Origin: Candidatus Altimarinota bacterium
GTDB lineage: Bacteria; Patescibacteriota; Gracilibacteria; UBA4473
DNA length: 34,309 nt
Direction: 5' to 3'
NCBI GenBank assembly: GCA_021734525.1
Contig: JAIPIW010000010.1
Coordinates: forward strand, 1-34,309
The position numbers and the translations under genes are program-made. Position 1 is the stretch's first letter. Every line of letters starts with the position of its first letter. The notes under the pieces are model-generated. The model searched no databases. It worked only from the letters and a program-made list of their open reading frames with translations, and was not told the DNA's origin. Positions 24,575-31,480 of this stretch are shown here, piece by piece.

Positions 24575-24745
24575 CTACTTGAAAGGAATGAATTCATCTT
24601 TTTCTAAACGACTTTGGGCGACAATTCTGTCATACAAATCATCAGAATCTTCTTGAATAAAAATTTCTATAGGAATTACTACAGAAGTTTTAGTTCCTTC
24701 ATCATTAATGAGATAAGTGAAATCAGCAGTCTTTGTTTTCATCAT
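24575..24745 (-). CDS. Antitoxin partner of the nonsense-interrupted toxin
   Basis: A 56-residue protein beginning MMKTKTADFTYLINDEGTKT and ending RLEKDEFIPFK. It lies 8 bp upstream of the RelE/ParE-type frame. It is short and acidic; SVVIPIEIFIQE could be a strand/helix for dimerisation. I cannot name its family; the call rests on position and on the inverted repeat overlapping its -10. Either of two adjacent ATG codons could be the start. The frame is intact although the toxin is not. Confidence 0.6.
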   Translation of the reverse strand: MMKTKTADFTYLINDEGTKTSVVIPIEIFIQEDSDDLYDRIVAQSRLEKDEFIPFK

Positions 24746-24749
24746 TTCA

Positions 24750-24773
24750 ATTGTACCGTAAGTACAAAAAAAT
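24750..24773 (-). promoter_or_regulatory. Promoter and autoregulatory operator of the second toxin-antitoxin pair
   Basis: TTGTAC and GTACAA form a perfect inverted repeat with a 5-bp centre (24751-24767). It overlaps TACAAT (24755-24750, minus strand), the probable -10 of the antitoxin gene. A T-rich TTGATT-like -35 lies about 15 bp upstream. Such placement is typical of toxin-antitoxin autorepression. Confidence 0.55.
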
Positions 24774-24842
24774 CAAATTTTTTAAAAAACTACCACAAAA
24801 AAACATTCTCTAAAATGCAACAACTTGTTTTTAAGATTTTTC

Positions 24843-24871
24843 TTGACTTTGCTATATTTGGGGGACAAAAT
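24843..24871 (+). promoter_or_regulatory. sigma70-like promoter of the nrdD operon
   Basis: TTGACT (24843-24848), a 17-bp spacer and CAAAAT (24866-24871) predict a start near 24878 and a leader of about 105 nt. The two NrdR-like boxes cover the spacer and the start site. Confidence 0.5.
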
Positions 24872-24896
24872 TCAAATCACCTACAACATATTGTGT
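24849..24896 (+). promoter_or_regulatory. Tandem NrdR-like boxes
   Basis: The downstream box CTACAACATATTGTGT (24881-24896) matches the NrdR consensus ACACwATATATwGTGT at 13 of 16 positions. The upstream box, centred on CTATATTTGG (24852-24861), is weaker. The centres are 32 bp apart, i.e. three helical turns, which is the spacing usual for paired NrdR boxes. The nrdR gene is not in the window. Confidence 0.6.
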
Positions 24897-24966
24897 TTTT
24901 AATAGAAATTTAATCTAAAGAAGAACAAAAGTAGGAAAAGTAAGGGGTTCGGGGGAACAATAACAC

Positions 24967-24979
24967 ATTATAATATAAT
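24967..24979. repeat. AT palindrome, copy 4
   Basis: ATTATAATATAAT ends 4 bp before the nrdD ATG at 24984. It lies well downstream of the predicted nrdD transcription start, so in that transcript it would be in the 5' leader at the ribosome site. Confidence 0.75.
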
Positions 24980-24983
24980 ACTG

Positions 24984-27143
24984 ATGATTTTTAAGGTTCA
25001 AAAACGCACGGGAGAAATTGTGGATTTTCATCCAGAGAAAATTGCTAAAGCAATTTTTGCTGCTGCTAAAGAAATAGGTGGAAATAATAGAGAATTGTCA
25101 GAAAAATTAGCGAAAGAAGTGATAAAACTTCTAGATAAGAATTTTAAAGATCAAATTCCAACGGTAGAACAAATCCAAGACACGGTAGAAAAAGTATTAA
25201 TAGAGGATGGTCACGCTCAAACCGCAAAGTCATATATTCTTTATCGAGAAAGAAGAGCTCAATCTAGATCAGATAAAAGAGTAGTTGTTTCGGTAGAAGA
25301 CACTATTAGTGAATACCTAAACAAATTAGACTGGCGGGTTAATGCTAATTCTAACCAAGGATATAGTCTTGGGGGAATGATTCTTAATACTTCCGGAAAA
25401 GTAACTGCCAATTATTGGCTTTCTCATATTTATCCAAAAGCAGTAGGAGATTCCCACCGAAATGCGGATTTCCATATCCATGATTTGGATATGTTTTCTG
25501 GATATTGTGCTGGATGGAGTTTAAGAATGCTACTAGAAGAAGGATTTAATGGGGTACCAGATAAGACTGAAAGTAAACCCCCTAAACATTTATCTACTGC
25601 AGTGAGTCAAATGGTTAATTTCTTGGGAACCTTGCAGAATGAATGGGCTGGGGCCCAAGCTTTCAGTTCTTTTGATACTTACATGGCTCCTTTTGTGAAG
25701 AAATACAAAATGAAGTTAGAAAAGGATATTGAGAAAAGCAAAATGCTTTTCCCCACAGAAAAAGCTAAAGAAGAGTACATTGATGAACAGACTTATGATT
25801 ACGTGTTACAGAACATGCAGTCTTTTGTTTTCAATCTCAATGTTCCTTCAAGGTGGGGGACCCAAACCCCCTTTACAAATATAACATTAGACTGGACTTG
25901 TCCAGAGGACTTAAAGGATAAAAAATTAAAGCTGGGAGGTCAACCTTTTGAATTTACCTACGGTGAATTACAAGCAGAAATGGATGTTATTAACCGGGCA
26001 TATATCGAAGTGATGACAGCGGGTGACGCTAAAGGAAGAGTATTTACTTTTCCAATTCCAACTTACAACATTACCAAAGATTTCGATTGGGAAAATCCTA
26101 ACACAGTACCGCTTTTTGAAATGACTGCTAAGTACGGCATGCCTTACTTCCAGAATTTCCTTAATTCCGATTTAGAACCAAATCATGTCCGATCTATGTG
26201 TTGTCGTTTACAGCTCGACCTAAATGAACTCTTAAAAAGGGGGGGTGGTTTATTTGGGTCAGCTGAAATGACCGGATCTATTGGAGTAGTTACTATTTCT
26301 ACGCCACGAATTGGTTACCAATTCAAGGGAGACAAGGAAGGATTTTTAGGTCGGATAGAACACCTCATGAATCTAGCTAAGATTTCTCTGGAGCTAAAAA
26401 GGAAAGAAGTCCAAACTTGGATAGATCGAGGTCTCTTTCCTTATACGAAGAGATATTTAGGCACGTTAAATAATCACTTCTCTACTATTGGTATTAATGG
26501 ACTTAACGAAGCTATCCGTAATTTTACAAGTGATCAGCACAATATTGCAGACAGCTGGGGCCAAGATTTTGCGGAAGAAGTTTTAGACTTCATGCGAGAT
26601 AAGTTAACCGAATTCCAAAATGAAACTGGTAATTTATATAACTTAGAAGCAACTCCAGCAGAAGGTACTACTTACCGGTTTGCTAAAGAAGACCAAAAAA
26701 GATTTCCAAATATTATTCAGTCGGGAACTAAAGAAGCACCATACTATTCTAATTCTTCCCAACTGCCGGTAGAAATTACCGCAGATGCTTTCGAAGCTTT
26801 AGAATTACAAGATAGATTACAAACCAAATACACTGGTGGAACGGTTCTGCATCTTTATATGGGAGAAAGAATATCTGATGCAGAATCTTGTAAGAAATTA
26901 GTTCGTACGGTTCTAACCAAACACCGTTTACCGTATATAACTATTACACCAACCTTCTCTATTTGTCCGAGTCATGGTTACATGGCTGGAGAACATGACT
27001 TTTGTCCTAAATGTGATGCAGAAATTGGTTACACCGGATCTAACTTAGATGAAGAACTACGAGTTCATCATGATTCCAGAATTCAAAAGTCTTTAGAAAG
27101 AAAAACCCAATCGACCCCACATAAAATTCCTACTGAAGTATAA
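24984..27143 (+). CDS. nrdD: Anaerobic ribonucleoside-triphosphate reductase, catalytic part (lacks glycyl-radical loop)
   Basis: A 719-residue class III RNR large chain that reduces NTPs to dNTPs without oxygen. An ATP-cone regulatory domain is at residues 1-95 (FKVQKRTGEIVDFHPEKIAK). The ten-stranded barrel follows, with FHIHDLDM, SMCCRLQLDLNELL, GSIGVVTIS and a zinc-finger end (FSICPSHGYMAGEHDFCPKC; Cys661, Cys674, Cys677). In other NrdD proteins a linker then leads to the RVxGY glycyl-radical loop in the same chain. Here the chain ends at TAA (27141-27143) after a 40-residue linker, and the loop is in the next ORF, in the same frame. It is the first gene of the nrd operon. Confidence 0.95.
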   Translation: MIFKVQKRTGEIVDFHPEKIAKAIFAAAKEIGGNNRELSEKLAKEVIKLLDKNFKDQIPTVEQIQDTVEKVLIEDGHAQTAKSYILYRERRAQSRSDKRVVVSVEDTISEYLNKLDWRVNANSNQGYSLGGMILNTSGKVTANYWLSHIYPKAVGDSHRNADFHIHDLDMFSGYCAGWSLRMLLEEGFNGVPDKTESKPPKHLSTAVSQMVNFLGTLQNEWAGAQAFSSFDTYMAPFVKKYKMKLEKDIEKSKMLFPTEKAKEEYIDEQTYDYVLQNMQSFVFNLNVPSRWGTQTPFTNITLDWTCPEDLKDKKLKLGGQPFEFTYGELQAEMDVINRAYIEVMTAGDAKGRVFTFPIPTYNITKDFDWENPNTVPLFEMTAKYGMPYFQNFLNSDLEPNHVRSMCCRLQLDLNELLKRGGGLFGSAEMTGSIGVVTISTPRIGYQFKGDKEGFLGRIEHLMNLAKISLELKRKEVQTWIDRGLFPYTKRYLGTLNNHFSTIGINGLNEAIRNFTSDQHNIADSWGQDFAEEVLDFMRDKLTEFQNETGNLYNLEATPAEGTTYRFAKEDQKRFPNIIQSGTKEAPYYSNSSQLPVEITADAFEALELQDRLQTKYTGGTVLHLYMGERISDAESCKKLVRTVLTKHRLPYITITPTFSICPSHGYMAGEHDFCPKCDAEIGYTGSNLDEELRVHHDSRIQKSLERKTQSTPHKIPTEV

Positions 27144-27161
27144 TTCTTTATCCTTATCCTT

Positions 27162-27338
27162 ATGAATGCAGTTGCATCATCACCGTTAAAGAGAACCAGA
27201 TGTGAAGTCTGGACTCGAGTTATGGGCTATCATCGTCCAGTTTCCCATTTTAATGTCGGTAAGAAGTCGGAACACTATTCTAGGCAACACTTCAGCGAGG
27301 AAATTACCGCTAACTCTCAGTTTTGTTGTAAGTACTAA
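27162..27338 (+). CDS. Separate glycyl-radical domain of NrdD
   Basis: A 58-residue ORF. Residues 13-47 read RCEVWTRVMGYHRPVSHFNV followed by GKKSEHYSRQHFSEE, which is the C-terminal glycyl-radical loop of NrdD; the radical glycine is Gly22 in RVMGY. It is in the same frame as nrdD, separated by TAA and six sense codons, with its own ATG at 27162. It ends 3 bp before the next gene. It may be made by reinitiation or by TAA readthrough, and could dock in trans, as the spare domain YfiD/GrcA does for pyruvate formate-lyase. Alternatively nrdD has a nonsense mutation or an assembly error. The identity of the domain is clear; its mode of expression is not. Confidence 0.85.
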   Translation: MNAVASSPLKRTRCEVWTRVMGYHRPVSHFNVGKKSEHYSRQHFSEEITANSQFCCKY

Positions 27339-27341
27339 AAA

Positions 27342-27923
27342 ATGTCAGTTCCAAATCCTGAAAGTAGTTTAATGACGATTCCTGATTTGATTCAGATACT
27401 TGTTTTGGTAGCTACTGGTATAAATATTTTGATAGTTCTTTGGGTAAACAAAAAACAGAGAGAATATTCTTTAAACAAAGAGATATATTTTAAAAAACAG
27501 CAAATTTCTGAAAAAATAGTGTCAAAAATACTTCTTTTGGAAGGGCAATATGAAAAATTAGAAATATATTTAAGATGTGTTAATAAAGAATATTCTTCAA
27601 AAAATACTAAATTTATAGATTCTAATAATACTTTTGATGTAGAAAATTTTAGGCAAGATAGTCATGAAATAGCAGCTCTTGTTGAGATTTATTTCGAGGA
27701 TTTAAAGGCAGATTGGAATCATTGTTTGAAATACATGGGGCAGCTTTTTAATGTAGTTTTTGGTGTGAGAAAAAAAAGGGAAGATGGATTAAAAATTGAT
27801 TGGGAGAAAGAAATAGAAAAGTTTAATGGTTTTGCTAAAGAATTGGGTAACCGTCCAAAGGAAATGTGTGATAAGGTGAAAGAAGATTTAAAAAAATTTA
27901 AAACTAAAAATTTAAAACCATGA
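27342..27923 (+). CDS. Unknown protein with one N-terminal membrane helix
   Basis: A 193-residue protein. Residues 17-36 (IQILVLVATGINILIVLWVN) form one membrane helix; the remainder is a charged, helical cytoplasmic part with coiled-coil character and no motif that I recognise. An ATG at residue 11 is an alternative start. Base composition and codon use are clearly more AT-rich than in nrdD or nrdG (runs such as AAAAATACTAAATTTATAG), which suggests later acquisition. It sits inside the nrd operon between the glycyl-radical ORF (3 bp) and the thioredoxin-like gene, whose ATG overlaps its TGA (ATGA). Confidence 0.55.
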   Translation: MSVPNPESSLMTIPDLIQILVLVATGINILIVLWVNKKQREYSLNKEIYFKKQQISEKIVSKILLLEGQYEKLEIYLRCVNKEYSSKNTKFIDSNNTFDVENFRQDSHEIAALVEIYFEDLKADWNHCLKYMGQLFNVVFGVRKKREDGLKIDWEKEIEKFNGFAKELGNRPKEMCDKVKEDLKKFKTKNLKP

Positions 27924-28171
27924 ACGCCCTTCTCTTCACCACTACTCGTTGTCCAAAATGTCCGGCCTTTAAGGAATTTGTGGCGGGAAGTGTTTCTTTT
28001 CCAGTAGATACCTTAGACGAAACCATGGCAGAATTCTCGGAAGAGATTGCAAAATATGGTGTCGCCAATGCGCCGACAATTATTATTTTTGGAGAAGATG
28101 GGGAAGAAGCGTTTCGAGGAACAGAAACTTATGAATTAGAAGAATTTCTTAAACAACATCCAAGTTCATAA
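27920..28171 (+). CDS. Small thioredoxin/glutaredoxin-like protein (CPKC)
   Basis: An 83-residue thioredoxin-fold protein with the redox motif CPKC (Cys11, Cys14) after the first strand and a cis-proline segment NAPTIIIFG. Size resembles NrdH-type glutaredoxins and archaeal mini-thioredoxins. Its position between nrdD and nrdG suggests it supplies electrons, either to the NrdD cysteines (some class III RNRs use thioredoxin instead of formate) or to NrdG; this is inference. The start codon overlaps the previous stop (ATGA), so expression is coupled. Confidence 0.75.
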   Translation: MNALLFTTTRCPKCPAFKEFVAGSVSFPVDTLDETMAEFSEEIAKYGVANAPTIIIFGEDGEEAFRGTETYELEEFLKQHPSS

Positions 28172-28192
28172 AGAATTGGATTACAAATAATC

Positions 28193-28897
28193 ATGGTTAT
28201 CTCTGGAATTCACACCCTGACCTTATTGGATTTTCCAGGACATATATCCTGCATTGTTTTTCTGCCTGGTTGTAATTTTAGGTGTGGATACTGTCATAAT
28301 GCCGAATTCGTAATACCTGAGAAAATAAAAAAAATAGAACATGATTTTATTCCAGAAGAAAAATTCTTTAATTTCTTAGAAACAAGAAAAGGAAAATTAG
28401 AAGGGGTAGTTATTTCTGGTGGAGAACCAACAATCCATCCAGATCTTCCAGAGTTTATAAAAAAGATTAAAGACTTAGGATTTCTAGTGAAACTAGATAC
28501 TAATGGTACCAACCCAAAAATGTTACAGAAGCTTCTAGAAGAAAAACTAGTAGATTACATTGCTATGGATATGAAATCTTCCCCAGAAAAATATGATGAA
28601 TTTACGGGAGTTAAGAATGATTTTTCCTTATTAGAAAAAAGTAGAGATCTAATTGTAAACTCTAAAATAAATCATGAATTTCGGACGACTTACGTTAAAG
28701 GTTGGCATGACCAGAAGGAGGTAGAGACGATTGCTAAGTGGTGCACAGGAGCGCAGAAATATACCCTACAGAACTTTAGACCACAGAAAACCTTAGATCC
28801 AGCCTGGGGAAAATATACAGGGTTTACAGAACCAGAATTACAGGAAATGAAAGAAATAGCAGAAAAGTTTGTAAAGAATGTAGAGGTATTATCTTAG
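28193..28897 (+). CDS. nrdG: Anaerobic RNR activating protein, radical SAM
   Basis: A 234-residue radical-SAM enzyme that generates the glycyl radical on NrdD. The 4Fe-4S motif is GCNFRCGYCHN (Cys27, Cys31, Cys34), followed by the SAM-binding GGE (VVISGGEPTIHPDLPEF) and DTNGTNP. The sequence resembles the longer NrdG2 (TIGR02495) type. It is last in the nrd operon. The presence of an intact activase implies that a glycyl-radical target is still used in this cell. The stop is TAG, immediately followed by palindrome copy 5. Confidence 0.93.
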   Translation: MVISGIHTLTLLDFPGHISCIVFLPGCNFRCGYCHNAEFVIPEKIKKIEHDFIPEEKFFNFLETRKGKLEGVVISGGEPTIHPDLPEFIKKIKDLGFLVKLDTNGTNPKMLQKLLEEKLVDYIAMDMKSSPEKYDEFTGVKNDFSLLEKSRDLIVNSKINHEFRTTYVKGWHDQKEVETIAKWCTGAQKYTLQNFRPQKTLDPAWGKYTGFTEPELQEMKEIAEKFVKNVEVLS

Positions 28898-28898
28898 T

Positions 28899-28913
28899 AT
28901 ATTATAATATAAT
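28899..28913. repeat. AT palindrome, copy 5, between convergent genes
   Basis: ATATTATAATATAAT fills the 17-bp gap between the stop codons of nrdG (plus) and the Trx-CcdA fusion (minus). No start codon is next to it, so a promoter role is unlikely for this copy. Confidence 0.8.
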
Positions 28914-28914
28914 A

Positions 28915-30054
28915 TTACCCAATTAATTCTGCCAAAAATTGCGGATCAAAAATGAGGAATAGTCCTAATACTAACAATAGTAATCCGCCAATGAGGTGAG
29001 ATATTTGGACAATTTTTGGGGAAAATACTTTGAGACTCATTGTCCACAAAGCTATTACTAGGACCAAGACGTCATCTAAAATATAAGCAAAATCATAGAT
29101 TCCAATAGCAGATAATTGCTGCCAGAGGGGCAATTTTAGGTTGACGAGAGTGGCTGTAAAGGCGGTTGGAATTGCGAAGCTACAAAGTAATTCAATAGCA
29201 TTAACAGAAAGAGCCAGTCCCACGACTCCAGCAATAACTAGAATAAATTTTTCTCTGGCTAAAATTTCCGACAATTTATTACGGAATTTCTGTTTACTTT
29301 CCATTCCTCGGACATCACATTCCACTCCCTTCTTGAGCCAGTTTTTGAGAGAAAGAAGTCCTGTCCCAACGGCGAGTACTCCCACCAGACGGAAAATCCA
29401 GCCCATGACAGATCCGGCTACCCAACTGGAAACCTCTATAAAGCCAAACAGATACGCAAGGAGAGCTAAACCATAAAGAAGAGCCGAACTACCAACAAAG
29501 ATTCCCCCAATCCACCAACGTCTCTTCTTATTCTCCATAGATAATAAGAAACCAATAAGAATTAGCAGGGTCCACATGGCACAGGGATTGAAGCCATCTA
29601 AAATTCCCAACATAAAAGCCATGGCTGGCCAGGAAGAGGTTAGGTATTTTTTCCAGGAATCATTCTCTTTGGGAATTTCTACTTTTGCTTTGGGATCTAG
29701 AGGCGGACCAAAATGTTTTTCCAGTAAGGCTAAAATTCCTGGAGCATTAAAACCAACAATAGCTTCGTTTCCAATAATGTTAGTAGGAACTCCAGTAGGA
29801 ACCATTCCCAGTTCCCTCATTCTTTGGGTCCAAAGGGCTTTATTTTGCGGATTATGCCAGACTTCAAATTCCTTTATTTGAATATCTGGATACATCTTCT
29901 TTAGTTCGGGGAACCATTGGCGTTCTTCATGACAGTGGGGACATTCTGCGCCATGATAGAATTCCATTGTTACAGCGCGTTGGGCTTGGACATTATTTGT
30001 TGTTCCTAAAAATCCGAGCAAGACAAAACCGAGACCGAAAAGTAGTTTTTTCAT
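28915..30054 (-). CDS. Thioredoxin-CcdA/DsbD-like fusion membrane protein
   Basis: A 379-residue envelope redox protein. It has a signal peptide (residues 1-24, ending VQA), then an external thioredoxin-like domain with CPHC (Cys38, Cys41) and a cis-Pro in TGVPT (Pro90). A membrane domain with about six helices follows, in which FNPCA (Cys158) and ELLCSFAIP (Cys291) are the paired transmembrane cysteines of DsbD/CcdA transporters. It would carry electrons from cytoplasmic thioredoxin to an outside thiol protein within a single chain, with domain order reversed relative to DsbD (Trx at the N-terminus). It lies 6 bp downstream of csoR and shares its promoter. Confidence 0.82.
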   Translation of the reverse strand: MKKLLFGLGFVLLGFLGTTNNVQAQRAVTMEFYHGAECPHCHEERQWFPELKKMYPDIQIKEFEVWHNPQNKALWTQRMRELGMVPTGVPTNIIGNEAIVGFNAPGILALLEKHFGPPLDPKAKVEIPKENDSWKKYLTSSWPAMAFMLGILDGFNPCAMWTLLILIGFLLSMENKKRRWWIGGIFVGSSALLYGLALLAYLFGFIEVSSWVAGSVMGWIFRLVGVLAVGTGLLSLKNWLKKGVECDVRGMESKQKFRNKLSEILAREKFILVIAGVVGLALSVNAIELLCSFAIPTAFTATLVNLKLPLWQQLSAIGIYDFAYILDDVLVLVIALWTMSLKVFSPKIVQISHLIGGLLLLVLGLFLIFDPQFLAELIG

Positions 30055-30060
30055 AAAATA

Positions 30061-30342
30061 TTATTTGCGAGAAGAAACATCAAAAACACGAACCAGTTCA
30101 TTTACAAATTCATCACGAGTTTTCTTGTTAGGAGAAGCCATTTTTTTCGCTCCACAAGTTTGAAGATGATTTTTCAGCATTAAAGAATTAGCACTCCTAA
30201 GTAGTCCCAAGGAAGCATTTAGTTGTTGAGCTACTTCTAGGCAATACTTTTCATTCTCGACCATTTCTATCACTTTCTCAATTGAGCCACGGGCTTTCTT
30301 GAGATTAGTAAGGAGTTGATTTTTGTTTTCTGGCTTAATCAT
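30061..30342 (-). CDS. csoR: CsoR-family metal-sensing repressor
   Basis: A 93-residue all-helical repressor of the CsoR/RcnR family (DUF156). The copper-type ligand triad is present: Cys34 (YCLEVAQQL), His59 and Cys63 (LKNHLQTC), equal to the Cys-His-Cys of copper CsoR; the persulfide sensor CstR lacks the His. So Cu(I) is the likely effector, bound derepressing DNA. It precedes the Trx-CcdA fusion gene and follows a promoter that contains a palindrome half shared with the operon starting at 33889, suggesting autoregulation and control of both. A weak AGGA precedes the ATG. Confidence 0.85.
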   Translation of the reverse strand: MIKPENKNQLLTNLKKARGSIEKVIEMVENEKYCLEVAQQLNASLGLLRSANSLMLKNHLQTCGAKKMASPNKKTRDEFVNELVRVFDVSSRK

Positions 30343-30358
30343 TATTCCTAATTACGAG

Positions 30359-30390
30359 ACCTAGGGTACAGGTATATATTTTTTTGGCAA
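30359..30390 (-). promoter_or_regulatory. csoR promoter with CsoR-type operator
   Basis: On the minus strand TTGCCA (30390-30385), 16 bp and TACCCT (30368-30363) form the promoter. The plus-strand sequence ACCTAGGGTACAGGTATA (30359-30376) overlaps the -10 and matches the site at 33913-33930 at 17 of 18 bases. The left half of the inverted repeat is degenerate here. Confidence 0.7.
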
Positions 30391-30391
30391 C

Positions 30392-31465
30392 CTAAAGCAT
30401 TTGATTCAAAAGCAGTGCCAAAATTATAACCTGCGGTAAGGTTACTAGTGGTAAAAATAAAGCAATCTTCCAGCTTTTGGTTGTTTCTTTGAGTGACATC
30501 ATTTCCGTGTAATCAGTAGAGACTCCAGTCATAAGAAAGGCAAAAGAATTTCCCGGTGCTCCGGCTCTAGTTAAAAGATCGGCGGCAATGGGAGTAGAAC
30601 CCTCACTACAGACTTCCAAAATAGTAGCTACAAATAAGGTTAAACCAAGTCCGGCAATAGTTGGTCCAAACAGAGCTTCAAAACTTTCCGGAGTCATAAA
30701 AGTTCTAATTAGAGCAGCTAAAACTATCCCAAAAAAGATCCACTTAAGAACCATTTTAGATCCAGTTACACCTTCGATTAAAATTCTTCCAAAAAAAGAT
30801 CCATTGAATTTTGTTCTATTAAAACCAGATTTGGCTTCTCGCCAAAAACGAAAGTTTTGCGGTAAAACGGTCTGATTAGGATTTGGGGGAAGTACTTTGT
30901 TTCGTACTAGTTTTTCGAAAATCAACCCAGAAATTATGGCAATAAGCATCGAAAGAAGTAGGAAAGAGATCATCCACTTAAATCCTACTAGTGCCCACAA
31001 TATTAATGTTAAGGATAGTGAATTCCAAGGACTGGCAATTAAGAAAGCCATTATTTGTCCCAGACTCGCCCCTCGTTCATAAAGTTTCATTCCCACCATT
31101 AGAATTCCGTGGGAACAAAGATCTAATAATACTCCAGCTCCGGTAGCCCGAAGAATTCCAGAAAAAGTTCCTCCTTTGCCAAGGAGAGAAGTAACAAATT
31201 CACGAGGGACTTTATTTAAAATTCCCACGAAAATAATCCCCAAAAGTATTCCCCAAGACATGCGGTTGAGTAATTCAAAAACAGATTTAGAAAATACTTC
31301 GGCATAGGCATTGGTTAGTGAACCAGTAGCTAATAGATGAGCTAGGTATCCAATTCCCACAATGATAAGTGATCCCCAGAGCAACCAATCAAGATTTTTT
31401 TTGCCATGCTGACAACAGGAAGTGGTTTTTGGATTAGGTTCTGGATGTTGATGACAATGTTCCAT
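30392..31465 (-). CDS. Permease (DUF318/ArsP_1-like) with His/Cys-rich N-terminus
   Basis: A 357-residue membrane protein with eight to nine helices. The two repeated family motifs are LLDLCSHGILMVG and EVCSEGSTPIAADLLTRAGA followed by FAFLMTGVSTDYTEM, typical of the predicted permease family that includes ArsP. The first 24 residues contain a soft-metal binding cluster (HCHQHP, SCCQHG), unusual for ArsP and suggestive of copper or another thiophilic ion. It is last in the operon DUF1573-DUF1573-ccdA-dsbA-permease, whose promoter carries a CsoR-type operator. The transported substrate is unknown; copper is an inference from the regulator. Confidence 0.78.
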   Translation of the reverse strand: MEHCHQHPEPNPKTTSCCQHGKKNLDWLLWGSLIIVGIGYLAHLLATGSLTNAYAEVFSKSVFELLNRMSWGILLGIIFVGILNKVPREFVTSLLGKGGTFSGILRATGAGVLLDLCSHGILMVGMKLYERGASLGQIMAFLIASPWNSLSLTLILWALVGFKWMISFLLLSMLIAIISGLIFEKLVRNKVLPPNPNQTVLPQNFRFWREAKSGFNRTKFNGSFFGRILIEGVTGSKMVLKWIFFGIVLAALIRTFMTPESFEALFGPTIAGLGLTLFVATILEVCSEGSTPIAADLLTRAGAPGNSFAFLMTGVSTDYTEMMSLKETTKSWKIALFLPLVTLPQVIILALLLNQML

Positions 31466-31480
31466 AATTAAATTAGTAGA

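Noticed and set aside
24614-24913. 99-residue plus-strand ORF across the antitoxin and nrdD upstream region
   Set aside because: It runs antisense to the antitoxin and over the nrdD promoter and boxes; composition is low-complexity and no family is recognisable.
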